From assembly GCA_027625915.1 (NCBI GenBank), contig JANTQA010000047.1, forward strand, positions 8,246,001 through 8,310,000: a stretch of DNA of 64,000 nucleotides. Reading direction: 5' to 3'. Shown piece by piece: positions 40,701-52,572 of the stretch. Positions within the stretch are counted from its first letter, which is position 1; the number at the start of each line of letters is the position of its first letter. The DNA is from Anaeramoeba flamelloides (lineage: Eukaryota > Metamonada > Anaeramoebidae). The notes beneath the pieces are model-generated. The model was not told the DNA's origin and searched no databases. It worked only from the letters and a program-made list of their open reading frames with translations. Position numbers and translations under genes: made by a program.

Positions 40701-41378
40701 TTTTTGAAAACAGCCCTAGATAAAGAATATTTGAAAGTTAAACTAATTTTACAAAGTTTTTCAACATTTAAGCCAATAGAATGCTGTAATCAAAGCTAGA
40801 TATTCAAAATGATTTAAAAAGGAAAATGAAGCAAAATATTTTTAGATATTTATTTGAATTTATCAGTATTATTTTTTTTTAATTATTAATAGTCTTCAAG
40901 TCCAAAAAGATATTAATTAAATCATAACTAGAGAAACACTAAATGTATTTTTAACTATTATACCAAATCAGCTGAAATATTTAGAAACGAATTTTTCTTA
41001 ATTAAAAAATTGATGTGCCCAACATTTTGGGAACGAGTTTATTTATTCAAGAGCTATATACTTTTTCTTTCTTTTTTTTTTTTTAATCCAGTAACTAATC
41101 CTCAATTAAAATAATCAAAAATCAAAAAAAAAAAAATTGTTTTTTTAACTTATTATTAATAGAATTTAGCAGAATCGTTAGATCTTCCATTTATGGAAGG
41201 CAGTGCAAAATCTGGAGAAAATATCCAAGAAGCTTTTAGACACTTAGCAGAAAAAGCTTATCATCAACGTGAAAAAAATTTAAATAAATCTTCACAAACA
41301 TCATCAACTTCAACGACTAAAACAAGAACTTTAAAAGAGGTGGAGCCTGAAAAAACAAGTGGTTCAGGTTGCTGTTAA
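31730..41378 (+). CDS. Rab-family small GTPase (5 exons, one of 13 nt)
   Basis: Spliced CDS of exactly 206 aa, the usual Rab length. Exons: 31730-31803, 31925-32027, 36213-36225, 38346-38560, 41163-41378. Motifs in order: P-loop GSGKVGKST (13-21), switch I Thr in GATVGVDF (T38), WDTAGQERFRTIT (60-72), YYRNADGVLVVYDIT, NKTD (119-122), SAK (149-151), then a Ser/Thr-rich hypervariable tail ending GSGCC with two C-terminal cysteines for geranylgeranylation. The overall pattern is Rab1/Rab8-like, so it probably acts as a membrane-traffic switch, but the exact subclass is not resolved. The WDTAG block is supplied almost wholly by the 13-nt exon. The coding sequence is 6% of the gene's 9.6 kb. Three donors are GTTTG rather than GTAAG. 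The family is certain and the splice model strongly constrained by phase. Confidence 0.94.
33835..34905 (+). repeat. Family I repeat copy 1, interrupted by an E element
   Basis: Two segments (about 33835-34007 and 34494-34905) match, in the opposite orientation, the continuous repeat at 37340-37925. Shared blocks include GTTACTTGTTAATA, ATCAAGGGTTTAAAA, AAACAATTATCAAACTAAAT and GTGTAATTTA.ACTTCTT. The intervening 486 bp are a family E insertion. Confidence 0.75.
34008..34493. mobile_element. TIR element, family E copy 2 (486 bp)
   Basis: The ends carry TGGAAAAAAAGTGAAA and TTTCACTTTTTTTCA, and the interior matches the copy at 4561-4977 (AATACTATCT..GGTATGGAGTTTTT, GACTATTTTTGAGATC, TTGATTGAAAATAATATA). 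TA flanks both sides. The matching uninterrupted site near 37743 carries a single TA, so the target duplication is supported directly. No transposase. Confidence 0.85.
36213..36225 (+). other. 13-nt coding microexon of the Rab gene
   Basis: The bases TGGGACACAGCAG sit between ..aatag and gtttga. They read Trp-Asp-Thr-Ala plus the first base of Gly, exactly the residues missing between VKLQI (exon 2, phase 0) and QERF (exon 4, which opens with the last two bases of that Gly codon). Without it the GTPase loses the DTAG of switch II. Confidence 0.95.
36226..38345 (+). other. Intron 3 of the Rab gene (2120 bp)
   Basis: Donor GTTTGA, acceptor AAAAAG|GACAAG. It holds the uninterrupted, inverted copy of repeat family I (37340-37925). 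A T-arm-like sequence near 36904 was considered for a tRNA and rejected. Confidence 0.85.
37340..37925 (-). repeat. Family I repeat copy 2, uninterrupted
   Basis: Inverted relative to copy 1. It contains the unoccupied equivalent of the E-element insertion site near 37743. Together the two copies bracket the 13-nt Rab microexon as inverted repeats. Confidence 0.75.
38941..39500. repeat. Cluster of family D palindromes
   Basis: Two hairpin units (about 38941-39024 and 39107-39191) resemble those at 19264-19506. They are followed by several variants of GTTAGGTTTTCTT..CTGTTTATTTG in both orientations. The cluster ends at CCTAGGTACTTGACGGCACT. It includes the perfect hairpin at 39331-39404. Confidence 0.7.
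39331..39404. repeat. Perfect 35-bp hairpin with 4-nt loop
   Basis: The left arm begins AGGTTTTTTTTACTTTAG and the right arm ends CTAAAGTAAAAAAAACCT. All 35 positions pair around a TAAT loop. Confidence 0.9.
39825..40335 (-). repeat. Family K repeat copy 1
   Basis: It matches 57340-57785 in reverse orientation: shared TTCTTATTCTTAAAAACTC, AACCCATCTATAAAG, CAAATATTTAGAACTCTTTA and TTTCCGTA.AAC blocks. The central part (about 40020-40330) is clearly less AT-rich than its surroundings. No ORF of useful length; function unknown. Confidence 0.65.
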
Positions 41379-44323
41379 TTGTTTTATATTTTCATTTTTT
41401 TTTTCTCTCTCTTCGTTTATATTATTTAAATCTTATCATTATTATTTTTTATTATTTTCTTTTAATTTTTTTTTTTTTTTTTTGATTGGAATTTGATTAT
41501 TTATTCAAAGACACTTACGGAACCACATTGAAAATCAAAAAACTTTTTTTAATAAAAAAATCCATTTTTTATTATGATTTATATCTTCCATATATAATAA
41601 TAAAAATTATTTATTATTTAATTTTAGCTTATTTTTTTCATTACTTTTAAAAATTTTTCAATAATATATATCTGGATAATAGATTTTAAAGAATTCATCT
41701 ATTTCAGAAATGGGTTGAAGCGAAAAATGAATTTTGGTTTTTTTTTTGTAAAACATTATTGGGGGTCGAAATATCTTCAAAAAAATGCATCTTTTTAAGA
41801 AAATTATTTTATCCATTTTTTACGAAAAAAAATTGGTGTCTTTATTTTCTTAGTATTTCTTACCATTACGAGACAAAATTCAAAAAAAAGAGAGAAAACG
41901 CCATTGTAATGACAATATTTAATTGTTATACATTACTGAAACGATTGATATGGCATTTTGTCATCCTAATGATAATTTTGTTATCTCTTTGAAAATTTTA
42001 TTTTGAAGGTTTATTTATAATAATATTGTGAGGGTACTTGTAAGGATAATGTAGAGTTACTGTGGAGATATGCAATGATAAATTGTTTTTCTTTTCAAAG
42101 TAGTCGTTACATATTTTTGATCTTTGGGCCTGTTGGTGATTATTTTGTTAAAATATGTTTTATGTTAGGGTTGTTTAAGAAAGGTTAAACAAGTTTAAGT
42201 GAAATAGGGCATGTAGGGTGAGTTGTGTTAAGTTAATTAAATGACTTTCACGATATTTTGGTTTAAATAAGGTTAGATTTAGGGTCGAAGTAAGTAAATA
42301 CACATTTAAGATTGGGTATTAAAATATTTTTTTATTTTTTTAAATTTTATAGATATTAGAAAATAGAAATTAGGATGACAAAATGCAATATCAAACTTTT
42401 CAGTTATGTATAACATTAAATAATATCATTTCAAATGCGTTTTGTCTCTTTTTTGAATTTTGTCTCGAAAAAGTTAAGAAATGCTAACACAATAAAGATA
42501 CCAATTTTTTTTCGTACAAAATAAATTAAATAATTTTCTTTAAAAGATCCAACTTTGTATATTTAGGAATTTTTTACATAAAATTCTTCAGCTACATTAT
42601 TTATTAGTATATATTTCAAATTTAGTATATTATACATAGAATTTTTGTATTATAAACAGTTGACTTTAATATAGGAATCAACTTTTAATTCTTCATTACA
42701 AATTGATTATTTAGAAACATTTGAACTTGGGAGGACTAATATTTTTACATCCAAAATGAACAATTTTTAATTGATGACTTCTTATAGGTAAAAATGAACT
42801 CCTTAAATTTGATTTATTTTGTTTGAAAAGGTTTTCTCACATTGAGAATAATATTTAAAATATTATTCTAAAGAAACCAAGGAAACATTGAAACCCAAAG
42901 AAATAATTTAAAATTAATTAAATGAGTTGATTCAGGGACAATTAAATCTTATTTATTTCTTTTCAATAAGTGATAGAGTAATTATTTTCACAAGGGGTAT
43001 AACTAAACTTGATGAACAAACTCATTTATTAACTTCAGAGAAATGAGTTATGATTTTTTTAAGAATTTATCTTTTGCAATTACTTTTCCGTAAAAAAGAT
43101 CTGATACTTTTTTTGTTTGGCTTTTTTAGATCCAAAACCAAAAGCAAAGATTTATATAATATTTATTTTAATTTTGAAGAAATCTCACTGTTAGTAATTT
43201 ATGAGAGTTTATATTCAGAAATAACAGTATAAATTTAATCTTATAAATAAAATAAAAATAAATTAAATATTAAATACTTGAAGATCCAGAAAAAATTGAT
43301 CAATTATTTTATATGGAATAATTTATTAAATATCTTGAAATTTAAATGATTGGGTCATTATCTTTTTCAAATTCGAAGAGTATAAAAAAACGATTGTAAT
43401 GTAGTATTAAAATCGGATATTTGATAATATTTATTATTTTTTTTATTAGAATTTTTTATTTGAATTAATTTTATTTATTTGAAAATATTAAAAAAACTGA
43501 GAAACTATATATAATCTATCTATATATATATATATATTTGATTGCTGTGGTTATTAATAACTCATTGAAAACAAGATTTTGGTATTATTGATTTATTGAT
43601 TAAAAATAATCAAAATAATAAGTGTCTAAAATGGTTATACAATTGAATTTTACAATGTTTAATAAAGTCTTTTTGGGGAATATTTAATTTAACGATTTGA
43701 CAGTTTTTCATCAATATTTTAATTTAATTAAAAAAAAAGAAAAAATTGATTTGATCTTTTCTTTGAATCAAAAAATTGTATTTTTTTTAATGTTAAAAAT
43801 ATTAATGTGTATTATTTTGAAATTAAGTAGATTTTTTATACTGAATTTATATTAGAACTTGGTGGTTTCATTTTTAAAGCCTATTTTAGTTAACTTCCTT
43901 TACAGATTTTAAGATATCAATCTTGTGGTAAATAATAATTTTTGAATATTTTTATAAAAATGTCGAATTTTTTTCCTTTTGGAAAATTACAAAAATAGAT
44001 CAAACTTATTAAACATTATTAGCAATTTTGTAAAACAGTTTTGAGTGTGCTGTTATTTTAAGTCATGTTTTTTTTTTTTAAATTTACTCACAACACATTT
44101 AAACCAATAAAGATAAAAAAGGATTATTATTAATAAAAAAATCCAAACATAAAATTCAATGACTTCTAAGAAGCTTAGAGTATTTTCAAGCACATTGAGA
44201 GAATTTTTAAAGTTTACAAAAGATGAATTGCTGACTAAAAGTTCTAAGATGTTTGTAGTGGTGTAAAAAATAAAATTTTTTATTTTTCTTCATTTTTGTT
44301 TATCTTTGTGATTTATTCAATAA
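41379..44323. other. Intergenic region, Rab to Munc13-like
   Basis: About 2.9 kb. It contains a large inverted repeat (41770-42555). The ORFs at 41759-41992 and 43050-43232 are not convincing: the first lies in the left arm of that repeat. Confidence 0.7.
41770..42555. repeat. Large inverted-repeat element, family J
   Basis: Arms of about 200 bp (41770-41975 and 42365-42555) are imperfect reverse complements; for example GCATTTTGTCATCCTAAT against ATTAGGATGACAAAATGC. About 390 bp lie between the arms. No copy elsewhere in the window and no ORF beyond the arm artefact. Confidence 0.75.
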
Positions 44324-47300
44324 ATGAGTGATGAAAAATTCCTTCCTTTATTATGGACAAACGAATGTTCTTTGTCTTCGCTTAGTGATCAAGCTTTGTT
44401 AAATAATACCTTAAAGAATCGATCAAAAAATGAATTCAAAACTATTAAGCTCAATCCGAAATTAAAAAACATTAAGCGCCATTACAGAAATCTTTCAAGT
44501 ATCATGAATAGCTTTCGTGAAGAAAAAGAAAAAGAAAAAGAAAAAGAAAAAGAAAAAGAAAAAGAAAAAGAAAAAGAAAAAGAAAAAGAAAAAGAAAAAG
44601 AAAAGGAAGAAAAAAAAACAGAAACGAAAACAAAAAAAACAAATGAAGGCAACACAACCAAAAACCAAAAAGAAAAAGAATTAGGGGCGAAACAAAATAT
44701 TAATCTTCAGTTTATCAAAAAATCAAGTCTCAAAAAAACTAATATGAAACAACAAATCTCAAACAAGAAAGTTTATAAATATTCATTAATATGCTTATTG
44801 TTTCCATTAAGCTTATTAAGTAAAGACGAAAAGAGCTTTGAATCGTTCCGTGATTCGTTAGACATTTACACTTCGTTTGGCAAATCTGAAACGCACTTAA
44901 CAAGAAAAAGATTTAGTCGGATCAAAAAAGCGATCGCTGATTATGTCAACAACCGAAAATCGCCAATACCGACCAAACCAGAACCACTTACCAACCAAAA
45001 TATATTATTAATTTTTGAAGAAAAAAGAAGACAGTTATCTTTGCTTAAAAAAGGAAGTAAAGAATCACTAAAGGAAAAGGATAAGGAAAAAGAAAAAGAA
45101 AAAGAAAAAGAAAAAGAATCAGGAAAGGAAAAGGATAAAAAAAAAAAAATAAGTAAGAAAAAAAAAATTGAAAAAGAAGAAGAAATTAATAATTTGTGGA
45201 GAAAAGTAATTGAAAAATTTTCAAACCAACAATTGGATTTAATTGAAAGGCTAGTTAACGCAAACGAAATATACAAAATTTCGATTATTTATGATTCCTT
45301 CCAGGAGTTAATGGAAAAGAAATATCAAAAAACGATAAATGAAGAATTGAAAAAATTATTTTTAAATAGATTAAAATATTTAATTGAAGGATGCGAAATT
45401 GAGATTAAGACTTGGGTAATTCAATTAAGATTGTTAACGAAATCAATCTTAAAGAAACTGAATTTGGATGGCGACGAACACCAGAAGATTGTTGACAAAA
45501 TGTTAGGATGGAGAATGGCCTCGACAAATAGCAAATTTTTACAAGAAAAGCAAAGCTCAATCGAGGAACATTATTTTTACAATAGTGATAGCTTTTTATT
45601 AGACAAGTATTTCAATAAATGGAAGGACAACGAGTTGGAGAGCATACAATTAATGAATAAGAAATTAAAGAAATTTGAAAAGGAGATTTCTGAGGAGCAA
45701 AATTATTATTTGAAACTTCAGCAGGAAAGCCAAAAGAAAAATAAAAAATTGCAAAAGAGGAAAAAAAACCATTGGGAAGCTGTGGCCAAATTCCGTGTTC
45801 AAATCTACGAAGCGAAGGGGTTGTTAGCGAAAAGGAAAAACAAAATATGTAACCCGTTTATAAAAATTAATTTGGGGAGATACGAAGGCAGATCTACAAC
45901 AATACAGAATACCACAGATCCAAAATGGTGCCCGGCAGAGAAATTCGAGTTTGAAGTCTTTGATATTGTGAATGATGTTATTGAATTAAACCTCTTTGAC
46001 GAAATTGATCCAAATAAAAACTTTTCCAAAGTAGCCAAGTTCAAAATTGAATCCTGCAAATTCCTAGGCAAGGTTACATTCCCAGTGAAGGAATATATCA
46101 ATTCTAAAAAAAGGAAATTAAAAAAAAAAATATGGTTTGATTTAGAAAAAAGAAGTAAAAGATCAAATATAGCTGGGAAAATTAAAGTCAAATTGAGTTA
46201 CATCAAAGTTAACAATGGTTTGACGATGGTGAAATATCCCTCCATGAGAAGGGTAACAAATAAACGGGCATCCGGGAAATTAAAATCCAAAGATAATACA
46301 AATATAAACTTTGTAAACTTTCATCAAATATTTCAAATATTAACCAACAATTTAATAGATTTTAATAATTTAAAAGCAAATTGCAATAATAGTAAGAAGA
46401 AGAAGAAGGATAGGAGTGTCAATAACAAGAACAAGAACAAAAACAAGAATGATCAAAAAATAATACCCAGCAATTTTAATTTTTTATTACAAGAATTTAA
46501 ATATAGATTTGGGATTGGTGAAATTTATTTTAATTTAATGTATTTAAAAAGAATTATTGTCAATTTTAAATATGATATTATACTAATCAAAGAATTAGAT
46601 AAAACCTTGGATTTTCTATTTTATGATTCCAAATGGAATAATTTTACTTTTTATGAAAAAAAAAAATTTAAAAATTTATTTTTGTATTTAAAGCAAATCG
46701 TTTATTATCCATTTAGTAAATTTTCGACACTTTTCCCAAAGAATGAGCCAAAGGGGGCGGTACTATGTCTCAAAAATCTAATGAAAAAAATTATTAATAT
46801 TGATGAATGGTTTAATAAAATTTATAATAAAAAAACAAGGAATTCTATTCAAATATTTAATTTTATTGAAAACACTTTTGACGTTTGTGCTATCGGGACT
46901 GATGATAAAACTGATGATGATAATGATGATGATGATTTTGAAGATAAAGGGGAAAATAAAAAAAACAAATTAGAGGACATTATAAGGGAAGAAAAAAAAA
47001 TTTTAAATGAACCCAAGATTCTAAAAAATATTGAGAATTATAAATATGATATCAAAATATCAAATGAAAAAATTATTGAAATATTCCATAATCTTTGGAG
47101 TAAAGGCATGGTTAATAACTATCGCTTAATCAAAATGAAGTCAGAATTGGAAGTGAATAAAACCATGAATGTTCCAAATAATAATGATCAAAATAATGAC
47201 AACAAACTCAAATTCTCAACAATTGATACCAAATTATTAGAGTCGATTGATGTTTTAGAAAACCCCTCTTTTTATTCTGACGCTTATAATTTAAGCTATT

Positions 47301-48140
47301 CCGTAAATTCTAGTTATAAAGAAATTCAAAACATTCATAACAATTTTGTTGTCACAAAGGTTTTTGATAAAAATTTAAAAATCGATCAGCTTTCAACAAA
47401 AACTTATTCTGAATTGATCACGAAAGATTTAAAATTTTTATTAAAACTAATTAAAAACCCCGGCGCGGATGTTTTCCATCTTTGGAAACGTCTTCTACGC
47501 TATAACGATGCCATTCTAGGAATTGAAAATGAAATTAATGCAACTTTAACAAAAATTGATGTTTATGATCTCTTTTTCCCAATTTTTCAAACATTTGTTT
47601 TAAACCAACAAGAAATAATGATAGAATGGGTTGATCGTATGGTTGAAATGGACCATTTAATCCCAATCTCAGAGAATTTATTACATTCTTCTTCAACAGT
47701 CGACCTTTTTTCTGCAATCTTTGAATCCTTTGAATTTTTAAAAAGTTTGAAGTTTAATTCCCCTTCCTTTTCGAAATTACTTGGAAAATTTTTTTTAATC
47801 AGCAGCCAAATTTTTAAATATTATCTAAATAAAATTTATTCCAAATGCACTGGCCTTTTCCAAAATCAGGAATTAAAAAACGAGCTTTCTTTCAATAATC
47901 TTTTAAAGCAAGATTTTAAAACAATAAACAAGCAAATCAAAATTAATAATAATCTTACTAGAAATAAAAAATCTAAAAAAAATTTTTTTACAAAGGATAT
48001 TGAAAGCAAGTTCTCAATTAGCAAAAAAATCTGTGTGTTAATGAACGATATTTATAATAGTGAACATTTATTTTATGAATTGTTTGATGAGTGCAAATCA
48101 AGTCAAAAAAAAATTGTATCAAATTATTCAAACAGTGAGA

Positions 48141-48171
<31 letters not shown>

Positions 48172-49123
48172 CGACGATGATGATGACGACGAAGATGATG
48201 ATGATGACAATGACGATGATGATGATAAGGTTGGAGAAAAAAAGTATCAGGAAAGGGAAAAGGAAATGAAAAATCAAAAGAAAAGGGTTAAAGAGATTTT
48301 GAAGAAAAAAAACTATAAAAAAGATACGTTTAAAGTAAACTATAACGAAATGATTGACAATGCAATAATATATCAAAATACTTGTTTTGATAGCACTTTG
48401 GATAATTTTGTTAATTTGATGGAAGATCAATTTCTTTTGGCATTACTATCAATGATCGAATGGCATAAAAGAAATATAAATATTAATTTATCAAAAAATA
48501 AATCAAAATTCGATAATGCAAAGCAATTCTTTGTTTTTGGCAATAATAATGTCAATAAATCTTTAAACCAATCAAATTTAACAATAAATTCTTATTATGT
48601 AGCTGCCTTGTTAGATCCATTAATAACCTATTTAAACATCCACCTGGAAATTTTAGTCAACAATCTTTATGGTTATGTTTTTAAAGCCATTCTATATAAA
48701 ATTTACCATTCGTTGATAAAGAATTTAATCAAAGTTGTGTTGCCTTATTCGACTGACCGGAAAGTTGTACCAGAAAACAGATATCGAAAATTAATTTTAG
48801 AAAAAAACGAAGTCATTATTATTTCGTTATCGATCGAGATATTTAAAGACTTTTTCCACGCGCAAGGCGAGGGATTGAAAATGAAAAAAATTAATAAGCT
48901 TAATTCTATTTTGGAAATTATTCTAGACTATTACCGAAGAGATACCAAAGATTTAATCACCCTATTCAAAAGTACTTCAGAAATTGAGTTAGATCCAAAT
49001 GAAAGTCCATTCCAGCTTTCTGACCTTCAAATTTTATTTAGAATTTTAAGAATCAGAAAACAAAAAGATAAACTTGCTCAGAATTTTTTTAAAAAAATCA
49101 AAAATTTGAAATTTAAAAATTAA
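44324..49123 (+). CDS. Munc13-like protein with C2 domain and MUN-type regions (single exon)
   Basis: An uninterrupted 1599-aa ORF from ATG at 44324 to TAA. Residues about 156-245 (FRDSLDIYTSFGKSETHL) resemble the region before the MUN domain. A C2 domain spans about 488-628 (RVQIYEAKGLL, NPFIKINLGRY, TTDPKWCPAEKFEFEV, ELNLFDEI). An MHD1-like region lies at about 1047-1172 (EWVDRM, SSSTVDLFSAIFESFEFL) and an MHD2-like region at about 1425-1556 (LDPLITYLN, FKDFFHAQGEGLKMKK, DTKDLITLFK). Low-complexity tracts: EK repeats (66-96, 251-266) and poly-Asp (about 1274-1303). Munc13 relatives prime vesicles for SNARE fusion, so this may work with Rab proteins in exocytosis; that is inference. No C1 domain and no second C2 are seen. 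Asn replaces the first Ca-binding Asp of the usual DP motif in the C2 domain. Confidence 0.85.
44520..44610 (+). repeat. In-frame hexamer microsatellite encoding Glu-Lys repeats
   Basis: About 15 copies of GAAAAA with little codon variation, encoding alternating Glu and Lys in the Munc13-like protein. The uniform codons suggest recent expansion by slippage. A shorter second tract lies near 45075-45120. Confidence 0.9.
48143..48230 (+). repeat. In-frame GAT/GAC tract encoding poly-Asp
   Basis: A run of mostly GAC/GAT codons gives about 30 acidic residues between the MHD1-like and MHD2-like regions. The mixed codons suggest an older tract than the EK repeat. Confidence 0.85.
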
Positions 49124-49702
49124 TTGTTTCATTTTTTTTATTTATGATTTACAATATTATAATCAAATAGAATATTTTATATTCTCTGAAATATAATGGT
49201 TATTAAAATGAATCTCAAGGAATTATTAAAATTAATTTTGGAATTGGATACTTTTTCTTTTTTTTTTTTTATGAATATTAATCCTCAATTCGAAATCAAT
49301 AAGAGAAAAAAACCTTATTATTATTTGTTTTATTTATTTTGACAATCAAAACTAAAAAAACAAATATAATTTTTTTAAAAAAATAATAAATCTCATTTAT
49401 ATCATCTTTGATTTAAAAATGATAATTTATGGTCTTTTTTCTGTAAATATGAACTTTTATCTGATTAACAAAACATTTTTTTCTCATATTTCTACTCCTG
49501 ATACGATAAGAAGAATTTTGTTAAAATTCTTTTTTGCTAACTGTAAAAAATATGTTCAAACATAAATTCAAAAAGGAAAATCTTGTGTAAAGGTAAAATG
49601 GAGACATTTGAGTAGGAAAGTTCGAAAATAATAAAAATAAAATATTCTTCTTAAATTCAAAATAAATATTGAATTTTCTTGGAAAAAAAAATATTAAAAA
49701 TA

Positions 49703-49896
49703 CATCAGTTCCAATTTTAAGACACAAACTTTGAACGAAATTTAAGGAACAAAAAAATCTCAAATTAAAGTAAATTATTTGGAATTGTCTTTTACACAAA
49801 TTATTTTATCAGGATTTAAATTTTGTACCTTAATTTGAGATTTTTTTGTGCCTTAAATTTAGTTGAAAGTTTGTATCTCAAAAGTGGAACTGGTTG
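49703..49896. mobile_element. 194-bp TA-flanked palindromic MITE, family A copy 3
   Basis: Left CATCAGTTCCAATTTTAAG, right mirrored by CTCAAAAGTGGAACTGGTTG, with TA at 49701-49702 and 49897-49898. The interior matches the copy at 29366. Confidence 0.8.
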
Positions 49897-51090
49897 TAAT
49901 GAAAGATTTTTTAATTTTATTTACAAGCTTTAATAAATACCACAGTAATGATATGTGGAAATAATAAACAATTAAAAAGGGAATATCCTTTTTGAGCTTT
50001 TAGTTTTTTTTTTGGCAAAAAATAAGAGTAAGTAGTCATCACCCCAGTTATAATTAGAAGGGTGTGGTTTCGATTGCTCTTTGTCATGTTAATTTTTGTT
50101 ATTCATAGTTTTCTCAAAACTCCACCAATATTCCATACGTTTAACTTTAATTGAAAAGTAGAATTGTGTTTCAACTAACCCCTAATAAACTCTTTTTCAA
50201 ATAAAAGGGTACAAAAAAATTCAAAAATTATTCATAATTGAATCAAATTAATTGTGGTATCATTCTAAAATCTAAAAACTCTTTAAAATATAAAAAAAAA
50301 ACTGAACTGGATCTTTAAAACGGGTTAAAATAAAACAATATTTATTAAAATTAAATATTTTAAAAATTGCTGTGCCCTTTTATTTGAAATGGGAAATTTC
50401 GTTTGGTAAATTCTACAAAAAAAATTATAAAATCAATAAAACCCTTAAACAATGTTAATTGAGAAAAAATTTCTTACATTTTATTGATAACTCTTTATAC
50501 AATCAAAATTTTGTTCTTTAAAGTCTCATATTCAATATAAACCGTAATTCATATGGGTACTTTGTTAGTGTTGTTTTTTTCTTTAGTTTTCTTTTTTCTT
50601 TGCATCAATCCAATAATGGTCTTTCAAAATTCCTATATCTAGCTCATTCAAAATCAAACTTATACTGTTTTGGGTTTTTATACACAGGTAGATTATCTCC
50701 AAATTGGACTCTTCTTATCTTGTTTTTTTTCGTTTTCCAACTGTTCAATATCCATAAATAAAAAAAAAAAAAATGAAAAAATGAATAATTAAAATGAAAA
50801 TCATCAATAAGTAATTATCTTATTAACGATCAAATTCAATAGTATTGATACTTTGAGAGGAGTGTCTTTATCTCGAAAAAGAGTTTAAAAGAGGAAATTG
50901 TAAGACCTTATTAAATCCTATAGCGTTTTTTCATAAAATTTAATAAGAAGTGGAATAAAATACCCTGCAATTTATAGGGTCAATCCGATTTTTGAAACTG
51001 TTTACCAGTCTGAACTTTATTCAAAAATATGTCTAATTCAAATTTGAAATTTCATAAACACCCTAGAGTGTGGTGAAGTGCCTATAAGTG

Positions 51091-51168
51091 CCTAGGGTTT
51101 CCAGAATTAAAAAGAATTCAGTAAAATCCTTGATTTTAGACAATTCTTTAGAATTTTGGAAAACCTAA
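51091..51168. repeat. Single family D hairpin
   Basis: Imperfect palindrome CCTAGGGTTTCCAGAATT..AATTTTGGAAAACCTAA with the same central AAAATCCTTGATTTT as the units in the Sam50 and Rab introns. Confidence 0.65.
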
Positions 51169-52572
51169 CCTCAGTTTTATTGAGTTTGTCTGTTTATTTG
51201 GAAAATCAATAGATTTTCGGTATATATATTTTTTAAAAAAAAAAAACATGGTGGGTTTTTTTTTGAGTTTTTCGTTTATTATAAAATGTATTATTTATTC
51301 AAATAAACAGAAAACTCAAGAAAATCTAAAGGTGGTTTTTTTAAATTTCTAAAATTAAAAAAAAATAAACTATAAAAAAATATTAGGAATTGAAGCTTCC
51401 CCCTTAATGGTTATATTCCTCTGAAATTTAAAAAGGTATTATCTTGTAAGGTATTTCCAAAAAAGTGGTGAATTTTTTTTTACATTTCATAAAAAATCAT
51501 CTTTGTTAGTTAAGGTATCCATTAATTGACCTTACCAAATTAAGTTTAATATTAATACCAATTGAATAAATGGCCAAGGTATTTATTTCAAAATATGTTT
51601 GTTGAAATATTTACCAAAAAATGAAAAAAAAAAAGCACTTTTTTGGTAAAAATAATGTACAACCAATTTCGATAAAAAACTAGAAATATGGAAAGGGTAC
51701 AATGATTTTTTAAACAATTAAATGCAGTTATGTGTTTTAAATCCTATTTGAAAATTTTTTTAGATTAAACAAGTTATGAAAACAGTTTTTTCAATCAAAA
51801 AGAAAAGAATAAACACCAATTTTCACACATAAAAAATATCAGATAAACTCGAGATCAGAAAATTTAATATCTTTTATTTATGTAATATACATACTAAAAA
51901 AAATTGAATTATAATCAAGAATCTATAAATGGTGGTAATTAATTTTGGAAGTTTAAATACTTTTTTGAAGATTGAGTTTAAAAGATATATTTTAAAATAA
52001 ATTTTCCCTGCTTTATTGGAAATAGCTTATACATCCTAGAGGCATGTTATCTTTGTCCTTATCTGATCGATCTTGGACATAGTTTGAATTTTTACATTGG
52101 TTCAAAAAGACAATATTTTCCAATTTAATTTTTTTTTCTGAGATCAGAATTTATGAGTCTCAGATTAATAATTGGTAGGAAGGGTTAAAAAATTTGATTT
52201 GTGGATTTTCAATTGAAATTCTTTAGGTTTTGTTTTATTTAATACTTTGAAAAAAAATTATTTTTTTATTAATTAATTGGGACAAAAGGAAATAAATATT
52301 TCAATTGACAACACACAAATCAGAATTCATTATTAAACACCAACCAACTTATTTGTCTTTCACTATTTAATTCGGATTTTGGAAAAAACAAAATTCATTC
52401 AAAACAATTGCCTTTTTGAACCGATATAAAAATTCAAACTAAGTTGAGGTTTGACCAGCTATGAACCAAAATAAAATGGCCCCATACCCTATAAAAGATA
52501 ATTCCTTTTCAAATTCCTGGGATTGTCCTCTTTAAATTAAAATTAATCTAAAAGTTTATTTTTTATCATTCT

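Larger units (their letters stand above)
38561..41162 (+). other. Intron 4 of the Rab gene (2602 bp)
   Basis: Donor AAA|GTTTGT, acceptor TTAATAG|AATTTA. It contains a cluster of family D palindromes with a perfect 35-bp hairpin (38941-39500), a family K repeat with an unusually GC-rich core (39825-40335) and a lone family B right end (about 41011-41041). Confidence 0.85.

Noticed and set aside
44941-46191. Minus-strand ORFs inside the Munc13-like gene
   Set aside because: They are antisense shadows of lysine/glutamate-rich coding sequence.
50640-50760. Minus-strand stretch reading RRVQFGDNLPVYKNP
   Set aside because: It has an RVxF-like motif, but there is no start codon in that frame, no acceptor with suitable upstream sequence and no neighbouring exon.
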